Shown here piece by piece: positions 55,590-63,655 of a DNA stretch of 64,000 nt (positions are counted from its first letter, which is position 1; each line of letters opens with the position of its first letter). A program made the position numbers and the translations under genes. Location of the stretch: assembly GCA_003576915.1 (NCBI GenBank), contig QEVF01000004.1, positions 62,001-126,000 of the forward strand, in the 5' to 3' direction. The notes beneath the pieces were generated by a model that was not told where the DNA came from, did not search any database, and saw nothing but the letters and a program-made list of their open reading frames with translations. This DNA comes from Planctomycetota bacterium. GTDB taxonomy: Bacteria > Planctomycetota > UBA8742 > UBA2392.

Positions 55590-56999
55590 ATGACTCTTCA
55601 CTTTCCAACCATCAACATCAAAGGCGATCGCGCGCGACTCCTCCAGCCCTATCGCCACGCCACCGAGGCCCTCAACTCTCTGGTGCTTCCGCCCGGGCCC
55701 CAGAACAAGCTCAAGGCCTCAGTGCTCAAGGGCCTCATGCCTGGCCGCGTCGACGCCTGGGATGCCGCCTTCGCCACTCTGGGTCTGCGCTATGCAAGCG
55801 AAGGGTTCTTTGCCCCCACGAACGCCTTTCTTGCAGCCCTGGATCGCGAGGGCTTCGTTCCGGCCTCCCTGAGCGCGGACACCGGGGCCGCCTGCGGCGA
55901 GGAGCGGGCGTCGGCCCCCCTCATGAGTTACGCAGAGTGGGAGCTGTATCGGGCGCGCGGAAATCGCGAGCGCCTGGCCCACGCCCTGCCCCTGCTCGCC
56001 GCTGACTTTGACTGGCGCGAGCAACACCAGCGGCTGGCCAATGGCCTCTACGCCGGAACCCCCGAGGCCTACCGCCTCGGTGTCACGTCCCGTTTCTGGG
56101 TGGGCGGCAAGTTCAACGCCGACTTGGCCCTGAAGTCAAGCTGGGTGGATGCTTCCTGCCTGCAGGCGCTCCACGCCCGCTGCCTGATGGACATCGCCCA
56201 CGCATTGGGAGAGCGCGAGCTTGCCGCGCGCTTTGAGTGGGCCATGCGCGATCTCTCGTCAAAGATCAACGCCCTGCTCTGGAGCGAGGGCGACGGCTGG
56301 TACTTCGACCTGGACGACAAGGGAACGCGGCTGGCGGTGCGCTCGCTGGCCAGTTTCTGGGCGATAATCTCGACGGTAGCCCCCATGGCGCGGGCGGAGC
56401 GGCAGATCGGCTCGCTGTCGGACGTGACCAAGTTTGAGCGCGCCCACCCCTACAGCACGCTGTCGGCCGGTGAGCGCGAGTATCGCGGGCGCGACGGCCG
56501 GCCCCTGGGAGTCGCGCGAAGCGACTTCAACGTGATCGGCTATGAGGCCCTGCACGCACTGGAGCGAGGAGCCCAGGCGGATTTCAACGCGGAAGACCAT
56601 CTCGCGCGCGTGTGCCGGGTGCTGGCGGATACTCACGAGCTGTTTCTGGCCTACGACCCCGACCGTGACCTGCCCGTATCCCAGGCAGACGGCGCCACCG
56701 GGGCCAACGCCTCACTGACGGCGGCCTTGATGGTGCACATCGCCCTCACCTATCTCGTGGGGCTGCGGCCCCATGCGGGCAAGGGCGAGCTGCAACTCCA
56801 CCTGCGCCTGCGCGACGCCTTCAGCGTCGAGGGTTACCCCTTCAACGGAGGCAGCGTAATGATCGAAGCCCAGTCTGTGGGGGCGGCCCGGCGCAAGCTC
56901 GAGGTCATGACGGATGTCCCCCTCAAGCTGCGGGTGCGGACCTCCGAGCGCACGGAAACCCATGATCTCTCCCCCGGCAGCCATTCACTTCAAGCTTGA
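55590..56999 (+). CDS. GH63/MGH1-like (alpha/alpha)6-barrel glycoside hydrolase
   Basis: 469 residues, cytosolic (no signal). An (alpha/alpha)6 toroid is suggested by WDAAFATLGLRYASEGFFAP, SSWVDASCLQALHARCLMDI, INALLWSEGDGWYFDLDDKG, VRSLASFWAIISTVAPM and FNVIGYEALHALERG. These match trehalase-type GH37/GH63 and mannosylglycerate-hydrolase-like enzymes, which act on alpha-glucosides or compatible solutes. The acidic catalytic pair is not assigned with certainty, and the substrate is unknown. ATG 55590. Downstream of the Fur-like box and divergent from folE. Confidence 0.78.
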   Translation: MTLHFPTINIKGDRARLLQPYRHATEALNSLVLPPGPQNKLKASVLKGLMPGRVDAWDAAFATLGLRYASEGFFAPTNAFLAALDREGFVPASLSADTGAACGEERASAPLMSYAEWELYRARGNRERLAHALPLLAADFDWREQHQRLANGLYAGTPEAYRLGVTSRFWVGGKFNADLALKSSWVDASCLQALHARCLMDIAHALGERELAARFEWAMRDLSSKINALLWSEGDGWYFDLDDKGTRLAVRSLASFWAIISTVAPMARAERQIGSLSDVTKFERAHPYSTLSAGEREYRGRDGRPLGVARSDFNVIGYEALHALERGAQADFNAEDHLARVCRVLADTHELFLAYDPDRDLPVSQADGATGANASLTAALMVHIALTYLVGLRPHAGKGELQLHLRLRDAFSVEGYPFNGGSVMIEAQSVGAARRKLEVMTDVPLKLRVRTSERTETHDLSPGSHSLQA

Positions 57000-57068
57000 G
57001 CCGGATTGCGCCGGCCGGGAACAAGGGAGGCTGCCCCGCCGTTTTAGAATCCGGCGGTTCAGTCGGGC

Positions 57069-58091
57069 ATGACCATGAAGTTCCAGGATTACTACGAAGT
57101 GCTGGGCGTATCCCGTGACGCCGGCGAAGACGAAATCAAGAAGGCCTACACGAGGCTGGCCCTGAAGTGGCACCCCGACCGCCATCAGGGTGCGTCGCGC
57201 GCTGACGCCGAGGCGAAGTTCAAGCAGATCAACGAGGCCAAGGAAGTGCTGCTCGATCCGGTCAAGCGCCGCAAGTACGACCAGTTCGGCCGGCACTGGG
57301 AGCACGGGCAGGACTTCACCCCGCCGCCGGGCGCCCGCGCCCGCCCCGTAGCGCCCGAGGAATTTGCCGCCGTGTTCGGCGAGGGGGGCTTTTCGGATTT
57401 CTTTGCCAGCATGTTCGGTGAGGACGTACTGGGACGCTTTGGCAGCTCGCGCGCGGCACGAGCCGCCAGGGCCCGCCGCGGCCATGACGCCCACGCCGAA
57501 CTGCGCCTGGGCATCGGCCAGGCCATCGCGGGCGGCAAGCGGTCCTTTGAACTGTCCACCACCGCGTCCTGCCCCTCCTGCGGCGGCGCCGGCACTCTGG
57601 ACGACGATCATGTGTGCCCCGCCTGCGCCGGGCTGGGCAGTGTGCGCAAGCGCCAGACTGTGGAGGTGACCCTGCCCCACGCCATCAGGGACGGCATGAA
57701 ACTCAGGCTCAGGGGCCTGGGCGATCCCGACGACGATGGGGGCGAAGCCGGAGACCTTTACCTGACGCTGGTGCTTGAATCAGACGATACCTATCGGCGC
57801 CGCGGTCCTGACATTGAGGCCGACTTGCCCCTGGCGCCCTGGGAGGCGCTGGAGGGCGGACCCGTGGAGATTCGCACGCTGGACGGCACGGCCACGCTGA
57901 ACGTTCCGCCCGATACGGCGTCAGGCGCCAGGCTGCGCATGCGTGGACTGGGGCTGGAGCGGGACGGCCGGCGGGGCGATTTCTACGCCGTGGTGCGTCT
58001 GGCCCTGCCCGAGACCCTGAGCGAACGCCAGAAGCAGCTCATCCGCGAAATGAAGGGCGGCATGGTGCGCGGCGGCGCCCGCAAGGCTTGA
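57069..58091 (+). CDS. DnaJ/CbpA-like co-chaperone with reduced zinc finger
   Basis: 340 residues. The J-domain at about 5-75 (DYYEVLGVSRDAGEDEIKKA, HPD in KWHPDRH) is followed by a Gly-poor linker. A zinc region has only two cysteine repeats (CPSCGGAG and CPACAGLG) instead of the four of DnaJ. The C-terminal peptide-binding domains contain LPHAIRDGMKLRLRGLGDPD and LAPWEALEGGPVEIRTLDGT. It would stimulate DnaK ATPase. No dnaK or grpE is next to it. ATG 57069, with ATG 57075 as an alternative. TAGAAT lies 18 nt upstream. Confidence 0.9.
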   Translation: MTMKFQDYYEVLGVSRDAGEDEIKKAYTRLALKWHPDRHQGASRADAEAKFKQINEAKEVLLDPVKRRKYDQFGRHWEHGQDFTPPPGARARPVAPEEFAAVFGEGGFSDFFASMFGEDVLGRFGSSRAARAARARRGHDAHAELRLGIGQAIAGGKRSFELSTTASCPSCGGAGTLDDDHVCPACAGLGSVRKRQTVEVTLPHAIRDGMKLRLRGLGDPDDDGGEAGDLYLTLVLESDDTYRRRGPDIEADLPLAPWEALEGGPVEIRTLDGTATLNVPPDTASGARLRMRGLGLERDGRRGDFYAVVRLALPETLSERQKQLIREMKGGMVRGGARKA

Positions 58092-58129
58092 GGATTGCGC
58101 GAGCCCGCGCCTGAACCGAACATGGTCCC

Positions 58130-58735
58130 ATGACCACGATCGTCGAAGTGGTACCCTACAACCCGCGCTGGCCCCGCGCCTTTGAGGAGGAGCGCTGCCG
58201 GCTGCTGGCCATGCTCGCTCCCGTGGACGTGATCGATCTGATCGAGCACATCGGAAGCACGGCGGTGCCGGGGCTGGCGGCCAAGCCGGTGCTGGACATC
58301 CTGCTGGGCGTGTCCAATCCCGCGATTCTTGACGTGTCAAGAGAAGAGCCCTGGAACCCGGAACTGGACAAAGCCATTGAGCCCGCGGGGCACCCGCTGC
58401 ATGTGCAGCTCGTGCGGGCGCTGGCGCGCCTGGGATATGTCTACCGCGGCGAGGCCTCGGTTCAGGGGCGGCTGTTCTTCCGCAAGGACAGCGGCCTGGC
58501 CCGTACGCACCACATTCATGTCGCGCTCGTGGGCGGAGAATTCTGGAAGGACCACCTGCTGTTCCGCGACTACCTGCGGGCTCACCCGGACTGGGCCAAG
58601 GCCTACGGCGAGCTCAAGCGCAAGATGGCCATGGAACACGGCCACAGCCGCCTTGCCTACACCGACGCCAAAGACCCCCTGATCCAGGAACTGATGTCGC
58701 GCGCCCAGGCCTGGCGCGACCGCGGCCAGATCTGA
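58130..58735 (+). CDS. GrpB/UPF0157 nucleotidyltransferase-fold protein
   Basis: 201 residues with the GrpB signature: VVPYNPRWPRAFEEERCRLL, the nucleotidyltransferase core LIEHIGSTAVPGLAAKPVLD (GS...D-x-D type, partly degenerate), LARTHHIHVAL and LLFRDYLRAHPDWAKAYGEL. Family members are small cytosolic proteins of unsettled role, sometimes fused to dephospho-CoA kinase. ATG 58130. It lies 38 nt after the dnaJ-like gene and may be co-transcribed. Tail-to-tail with the aminotransferase gene (4 nt gap). Confidence 0.88.
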   Translation: MTTIVEVVPYNPRWPRAFEEERCRLLAMLAPVDVIDLIEHIGSTAVPGLAAKPVLDILLGVSNPAILDVSREEPWNPELDKAIEPAGHPLHVQLVRALARLGYVYRGEASVQGRLFFRKDSGLARTHHIHVALVGGEFWKDHLLFRDYLRAHPDWAKAYGELKRKMAMEHGHSRLAYTDAKDPLIQELMSRAQAWRDRGQI

Positions 58736-58739
58736 CCCC

Positions 58740-60038
58740 TCAGGCCGCCAGCCACTGAGCCATGCGCAGGATTGCCGTCGTCACGTTGGGCGCCACGGCT
58801 TTGAGGAAGGCTTCATCCAGGGCCCGATCCGTGCCCGATTCCCGCGCCGCGGCAAGCGCGCGGGCGCCGTCGAAATCCACGTAGGCCAGTCGCGCCGTCA
58901 ACTCGTCGGGGGCGCGGCCGAAATCGCTGCCGGGCAGAATCGCCACGCCCGTTTCCTGCAGCAGGCGCTCGCAGAGCTGGGCTGACTGGCGTATCTTGCG
59001 CGCCCGCAGCTTGTCGCGCAGGGCCGAGAAATCCGGGAAAAGATAGAACGCGCCCTGCGGGTTGGGCACCTCCACGCCGGCCTCCCTCAGCTTCTCCGCG
59101 CACCAGTGGCCCAGGGCGCCGAGCACGCGGCGGGCCAGCACGAGGTACTCCTCGATGTCCGTGCCTCCGCGAAAGGCGCGCACGGCCGCGAACTGGATGG
59201 GCGCGCTGGTGGCCGTGTAGGTCTCGCTGCCGACGCTGGACATGGCGCTTTGCAGCCACGACAGGTCGCGCGGAAACATGAACGTGCCCAGCCGCCAGCC
59301 GCCGGCGCCGCACCACTTGGACAGCCCGGAACTGATGATCGTGCCTTCGGGGTAGTGGCGTGCCACGCTGACGTGCAGGCCGTCAAACTGCAGCTCGCCG
59401 TAAATCTCGTCCGAGAGCAGCACCAGCCGGTACTGGCGCGCCACGGCGGCGAGCTGCTCCAGCTCCGCCGGGCTGTAGGTGAGGCCCGTGGGGTTGCTGG
59501 GGTAGTTCAGGATCAGCACGCGGGGTCGCTTGGGGTCGCCCTCGCAGTGCTCGGCCAGTTGCGCAGGCGTCAGACGGTAGCCCTGCTCCCGTTGAGTGTG
59601 CAGCCAGTGGATGTTGCGCCCGATGATGCGGGCCTGCGGCGCGTAGCTCACCCAGGCCGGCGTCGGAATCAGGATGTCGCCATAAAACACAAGCTGCAGC
59701 AGGAACATCAGCTCCTTGCTGCCCGGCCCGATCAGCACGTTCTCGGCCGTACCCTGAACACCCTGGCGCCGCCGGTGATACTCGGCCACGGCCTCGCGCA
59801 GTGCGGGCAGACCCTTGACCGGCAGATAATCCTTCTGGAAGGCGTTGGCGCGCAGCTCCTCGACAATGGGCGCCGGCACCGGAAACGGGGACTGCCCCAG
59901 CCCCAGCTTGAACACCTGCCGGCCCTCCTGACGCATGGCATCGCTGCGCTCGTTGATCGCGACCGTGGCCGAGGGCTTCATGCCCCGCACGTTGAGGTTG
60001 AGATGGACATCGGTGGCGGGCTGGCGTGAGGAAGTCAT
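58740..60038 (-). CDS. Class I/II PLP-dependent aminotransferase
   Basis: 432 residues of the AspC-like fold type I family. Motifs are QSPFPVPAPIVEELRANAFQ, VLIGPGSKELMFLLQLVFYG, ILNYPSNPTGLTYSPAELEQ, LLSDEIYGELQFDG, and the Schiff-base Lys in SSGLSKWCGAGGWRLG (about residue 250). PNPQGAFYLFPDF and the C-terminal Arg region bind the substrate carboxylate. The specific amino acid cannot be told. ATG 60038 has AAGGA 5 nt upstream. The open frame also holds NLNVRGMKPSATVAINERSD at the N-terminus, typical of a subfamily of aspartate-like aminotransferases. Confidence 0.92.
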   Translation of the reverse strand: MTSSRQPATDVHLNLNVRGMKPSATVAINERSDAMRQEGRQVFKLGLGQSPFPVPAPIVEELRANAFQKDYLPVKGLPALREAVAEYHRRRQGVQGTAENVLIGPGSKELMFLLQLVFYGDILIPTPAWVSYAPQARIIGRNIHWLHTQREQGYRLTPAQLAEHCEGDPKRPRVLILNYPSNPTGLTYSPAELEQLAAVARQYRLVLLSDEIYGELQFDGLHVSVARHYPEGTIISSGLSKWCGAGGWRLGTFMFPRDLSWLQSAMSSVGSETYTATSAPIQFAAVRAFRGGTDIEEYLVLARRVLGALGHWCAEKLREAGVEVPNPQGAFYLFPDFSALRDKLRARKIRQSAQLCERLLQETGVAILPGSDFGRAPDELTARLAYVDFDGARALAAARESGTDRALDEAFLKAVAPNVTTAILRMAQWLAA

Positions 60039-60382
60039 GAAGTCCTTTGAAGTATTCCCGGCGCCGGCTTCAAGTCCCGCCGAAAAAAAATTCCGTTCGC
60101 GGCCTGTTGTGTTTGTGCCGCGGCCCCCGCCTGCTTACACTTCGGCCAGCAGCCCCGGCACGCGCCACGCGTGCCCCGCCGCACCGGCTGCCCGCAGAAG
60201 CTGATATCAGGCCAACTTCAGGCCTGTGTGATGTAGGCCGAGTCGCGCGGAAGGGCCGCAACAGGGCCCAAGATCGCTCCGCAGGACCGGCCCAGGGAAC
60301 GACAACTGCCGTGAGCCGTTGGGGCATGATCCCCCAAGGCTGTTTCGTCAGCGCCATTTTGGCGGCGCAAAAGGAGATCACC
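60039..60382. other. 344-nt intergenic region with several hairpins ahead of the KamA-family gene
   Basis: No gene is supported. Stems: 60157-60175 (GGCACGCG/CGCGTGCC), about 60208-60224 (AGGCC/GGCCT), 60319-60337 (TTGGGG/CCCCAA), and a GCGCC...GGCG stem at about 60351-60367 that ends just before the AAGGAG of the downstream gene. The region could be a structured regulatory leader. I could not match it to a riboswitch class by eye. Confidence 0.4.
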
Positions 60383-61756
60383 ATGACTGCCACGCTTCAG
60401 TCCCGGCCGTTTCGTGTCATCACGCAGCTCGACATCAGCCGGATTCCGCAGTTGCAGCGCCTGGACCCGGACTTCGTGCTGTCCATGAAGGCGGTGGCTT
60501 CCGTGCTGCCCTTTCGCGCGAACAACTACGTTCTTGAAGAACTCATCGACTGGTCCAACATTCCGGCCGATCCCATCTTTCAGCTCGTATTTCCCCAGCC
60601 GGGGATGCTGCAGCCCCAGGACCTCGCTTCCATGCGGGCCCTGATCGCCGCCGGAGCGCCCCGCCCTCGCATCATCGAAGCCGCGCGCGAGATCCAGCAT
60701 CGCATGAACCCGCACCCCGCGGGGCAGAAGCAGCTCAATGTGCCGGAGATGGACGGCGAACCCGTGGCCGGCATGCAGCACAAATACCGCGAAACCGTGC
60801 TGTTCTTCCCCCAGGCCGGGCAGACCTGCCACGCCTACTGCACCTATTGCTTTCGCTGGGCGCAGTTCGTCGGCATCGAAGACCTGAAATTCGCCAGCGG
60901 CAGTCCGCAGACGCTGGTGCGCTATGTGGAGCAGCACCCCGAAGTTACCAGCGTGCTCTTCACCGGCGGCGACCCCCTGGTCATGAACTCCAAGATTCTG
61001 CGCCAGTACGTCGAACCCCTGCTGGGCATGAAACACCTGCTCAGCATCCGCATCGGAACGAAATCCACGGCCTACTGGCCCTACCGTTTCGTCAACGATC
61101 CCGACTCCGACGACCTGCTCCGGCTCTTTGAGCAGGTGGACCGCAGCGGCAAGAACATGGCCATCATGGCGCACTTCAGCCACCCCCGCGAACTCCAGAC
61201 CGACATCGCGCGCGAGGCCCTGGCGCGCCTGGCCAACGCCAACGCCACCGTGCGCTGCCAGGCGCCCCTGATCCGCCACGTGAACGACGACTGGCGCTGC
61301 TGGTCAGAAATGTGGCGTGAACAGATCCGCCACAATGCCATCCCCTACTACATGTTTGTGGAGCGGGACACGGGCCCCAAGGAATACTTCAAGGTGCCCC
61401 TGGCCCGCTGTCTCGAGATTTTCCAGAAAGCCTACGCCACCGTCAGCGGCCTGGGCCGCACAGTGCGCGGGCCCTCCATGAGCTGCACGCCCGGCAAAGT
61501 CGTGGTGGACGGCGTCACGGAGATTCAGGGACAGAAGGTCTTTGTCCTCAAGTTCCTGCAGGGGCGCGACCCCCAGTGGTCCGGCCGCATCTTCTTTGCC
61601 GCTTACGACGAAAACGCGGCTTGGCTGGACGATCTGAAGCCCGCCCTGGGCGAGACCCGCTTTTTCTTCGAGCCTGAACTGGAGGCCATGAAAGCCAGCG
61701 GCAACGCACGGGTCTGGCAGAAGCCCGGTTTCCCGGGCCTGTTGGAGGAGAACTGA
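60383..61756 (+). CDS. KamA-family (lysine 2,3-aminomutase-like) radical SAM protein
   Basis: 457 residues. The radical-SAM cluster is C149-x3-C153-x2-C156 (CHAYCTYCFRW), preceded by LNVPEMDGEPVAGMQHKYRE and followed by VLFTGGDPLVMNSKILRQYV and RIGTKSTAYWPYRFV. KamA enzymes interconvert alpha- and beta-amino acids with PLP. The canonical PLP-binding PGGGGK is not seen, and SCTPGKVVVDG near 398-408 occupies a comparable place, so PLP use and substrate are uncertain. ATG 60383 has AAGGAG 7 nt upstream and a structured leader. Confidence 0.86.
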   Translation: MTATLQSRPFRVITQLDISRIPQLQRLDPDFVLSMKAVASVLPFRANNYVLEELIDWSNIPADPIFQLVFPQPGMLQPQDLASMRALIAAGAPRPRIIEAAREIQHRMNPHPAGQKQLNVPEMDGEPVAGMQHKYRETVLFFPQAGQTCHAYCTYCFRWAQFVGIEDLKFASGSPQTLVRYVEQHPEVTSVLFTGGDPLVMNSKILRQYVEPLLGMKHLLSIRIGTKSTAYWPYRFVNDPDSDDLLRLFEQVDRSGKNMAIMAHFSHPRELQTDIAREALARLANANATVRCQAPLIRHVNDDWRCWSEMWREQIRHNAIPYYMFVERDTGPKEYFKVPLARCLEIFQKAYATVSGLGRTVRGPSMSCTPGKVVVDGVTEIQGQKVFVLKFLQGRDPQWSGRIFFAAYDENAAWLDDLKPALGETRFFFEPELEAMKASGNARVWQKPGFPGLLEEN

Positions 61757-61837
61757 CAGAGGCTGCCAGGGGTTCATCCTTTGTGTTTCAGTGGATGATG
61801 CTGGCGCCTCTACCCCTCACTTCAGCCGCGATGAAGC

Positions 61838-61996
61838 CCAGCAGGCTGTTGAAAAAGTGGCATACGGCCACATTTTCAACCCGGTCGGGCCAAAGTGAAT
61901 CTGGCCCGACCTCCATCTCAAGCCGCCTTTCAGGCGCTTGAGATACGCAAGCCGTCCCTGGCTTGCCTGAGCAGGCCGTGTTTCAGCGGCCCGCTA
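61838..61996 (+). repeat. Multi-hairpin interspersed repeat, copy C
   Basis: About 159 bp filling the gap between convergent genes. Modules are GTTGAAAAAGTGGC/GCCACATTTTCAAC, GGTCGGGCCA/TGGCCCGACC, CTCAAGCCGCC...GGCGCTTGAG, GCAAGCC...GGCTTGC, and GCAGGCCG...CGGCCCGC-TAG. Its terminal CTA (61994-61996) is the stop codon of the minus-strand neighbour. The two ends form imperfect terminal inverted repeats (CTAGCrGGCyGyTGAAA). Confidence 0.82.
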
Positions 61997-62398
61997 GCGC
62001 ACTGCCGCGCCGGCCACCCTGATGACTATGACCAGCACGATCCAGATGAGGCCGATGATGATGCCTGCATAAGCCAGGCCGACGCCGGCGTTGCGGCGCT
62101 TGGCCTCACCCAGCCCCACAGCGCACAGGATGACCCCGACCGGGGGGCAGATGAACAGCGACAGGACGAAGCCGGCAATCACCGTGCCGGGAACGCCCTG
62201 GGGCACGGGTGGCGCGCCGTAACCAAAGGGCGAACCGTAGGCCTGAGGCTGACCGTAACCCTGCTGCGGGCCATAGCCGGGGGGATAGGCGCCGGGCTGC
62301 CCGTAGCCCTGGGGCTGCTGGCCGTAGCCCTGGGGCTGCTGCCCGTAACCGCCCTGACCGCCCTGCTGATAAGGATTCTGGTTATAGCCGCCGCTCAT
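61994..62398 (-). CDS. DUF4190-like membrane protein with Gly/Tyr/Gln-rich N-terminus
   Basis: 134 residues. Positions 1-68 are low-complexity (tandem YGQQPQG and YGQPQA units, Pro/Gly/Tyr-rich), probably disordered and cytoplasmic. Two membrane spans follow at about 70-93 and 107-130 ([20 protein letters not shown], then [20 protein letters not shown]), separated by [10 protein letters not shown], as in DUF4190 proteins. ATG 62398. The stop codon TAG is shared with the end of repeat copy C. Function unknown. Confidence 0.78.
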   Translation of the reverse strand: MSGGYNQNPYQQGGQGGYGQQPQGYGQQPQGYGQPGAYPPGYGPQQGYGQPQAYGSPFGYGAPPVPQGVPGTVIAGFVLSLFICPPVGVILCAVGLGEAKRRNAGVGLAYAGIIIGLIWIVLVIVIRVAGAAVR

Positions 62399-62491
62399 GG
62401 CCGCCCCTGTGTGGTGGTTTAATTGAGCCTTTATTGTGAAGCATGGGCATCAAATTGCCAGTAGACAGCGGTGCAAACTTCGCGGCGCCGC

Positions 62492-63571
62492 TCAGGCTTG
62501 CCTGGCCAGCTCCTTGAGGCGCTCGGCGCGCTCCCACTTGCGCAAAGCGAAAATCACATCGTCCAGGCGCCCTTCCATGACCTGCTCGAGGCCGAAGTTC
62601 TCGTTGCAGCGATGGTCGGTGCAGCGGTTCTGGGGGAAGTTGTAGGTGCGGATTTTCTCGCCGCGCTTGCCCGAGCCGATCACGCTGCGGGCTTCTTTTC
62701 GTTCAGCGGCGATACGTTCCTGCTCGCGCTCGTAAAGCTTGGCGCGCAGAATGCGCAGGGCTTCATCCTTGTTCTTGTGAAAGCTGGGCGTCATCTGGCA
62801 GTCCACGAAGATGCCCGTGGGGATGTGCCGCATCTGGCAGCGCGACGCCGTCTTGTTCACGTTCTGGCCGCCGGGCCCGCCCGAGCGCGCGGCCTGGATG
62901 TCGAGGTCGGCCTCGTTGATCTTGATGTCCACTTCTTCCACTTCGGGCAGCACAGCGACCGTGGCCAGCGACGTGTGAATGCGACCCTGCGTCTCCGTGG
63001 CGGGCACGCGCTGCACGCGATGTCCGCCGGCCTCGTACTTGAACCATTTCCATACGTTGTCGCCGGTGATCGAGTAGGTGCCGGACTTCACTCCGCCGAC
63101 TTCACTCTCCACTTCATCCATCACCACGAGCTTGAACTTGTGCTGGGCGCAAAAGCGCGCGTAGGTCTCCATCAGCTCCCGGGCAAACAGGGTGGCCTCG
63201 TCGCCGCCTTCAGCGCCGCGTATTTCAAGGATGCAGTTGCGGCTGTCGCTGGCGTCTTCCAGCACCAGCATGTCTTCGGCTTCCTCGGCCAGGCGGGCAA
63301 ACTGGGGCTTGAGTTCCTTGAGCTCTTCCTCGGCCATGGCGCGCATTTCCGGATCGCCGGACTTGTCCGCCAGGATTTCTTCGTCGCCCTTGATCTGGGC
63401 CTCGATCTTGACCAGGCGCTCGTAGATGTCGGCCAGCTCCTTGAGCTGGCCGCGCTCACGCTGGACTTCCTTGAAAAGCGCCTGGTTGCCGTAAACGGCG
63501 GGGTCTTCAATGGATTTGGTCAGCTCCGCATAGCGCGCTGCGCGCTTTTTCAGCATTTCAAGGACGACCAT
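62492..63571 (-). CDS. prfA: Peptide chain release factor 1
   Basis: 359 residues. RF1 recognises UAA and UAG. The discriminator tripeptide PAT is in QRVPATETQGRIHTS. The catalytic GGQ is in RSGGPGGQNVNKT, preceded by DIKINEADLDIQAA. Also EIRGAEGGDEATLFA and a C-terminal THRCNENFGLEQVMEGRLDD. Length matches RF1. ATG 63571 is chosen with GGGAG 6 nt upstream, in preference to TTG 63586. The usual downstream prmC is absent; a DUF4190-like gene follows. Confidence 0.96.
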   Translation of the reverse strand: MVVLEMLKKRAARYAELTKSIEDPAVYGNQALFKEVQRERGQLKELADIYERLVKIEAQIKGDEEILADKSGDPEMRAMAEEELKELKPQFARLAEEAEDMLVLEDASDSRNCILEIRGAEGGDEATLFARELMETYARFCAQHKFKLVVMDEVESEVGGVKSGTYSITGDNVWKWFKYEAGGHRVQRVPATETQGRIHTSLATVAVLPEVEEVDIKINEADLDIQAARSGGPGGQNVNKTASRCQMRHIPTGIFVDCQMTPSFHKNKDEALRILRAKLYEREQERIAAERKEARSVIGSGKRGEKIRTYNFPQNRCTDHRCNENFGLEQVMEGRLDDVIFALRKWERAERLKELARQA

Positions 63572-63603
63572 GACCTGCTCCCGCAATGATTCCCTACGTC
63601 AGC

Positions 63604-63643
63604 CAAATGAAAAGCGTGGCCGGGCTTGCGCCCCGCCACGCTC
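63604..63643 (-). terminator. Intrinsic terminator of rpmE
   Basis: Minus-strand stem GCGTGGCGGGGC-gcaa-GCCCGGCCACGC (one mismatch) is followed by TTTTCATTT, 15 nt past the rpmE stop. Confidence 0.75.
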
Positions 63644-63655
63644 GATTTCACCGGG

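Noticed and set aside
60228..60382. Lysine riboswitch ahead of the KamA-family gene
   Set aside because: Stems are present, but I could not find the conserved junction sequences of the lysine riboswitch by eye, so only a structured leader is reported.
5370..62000. Repeat copies A-E as a CRISPR array or integron attC sites
   Set aside because: Copies are kilobases apart, lack uniform spacers, and have no cas genes or integrase. Hairpin order does not match attC structure.
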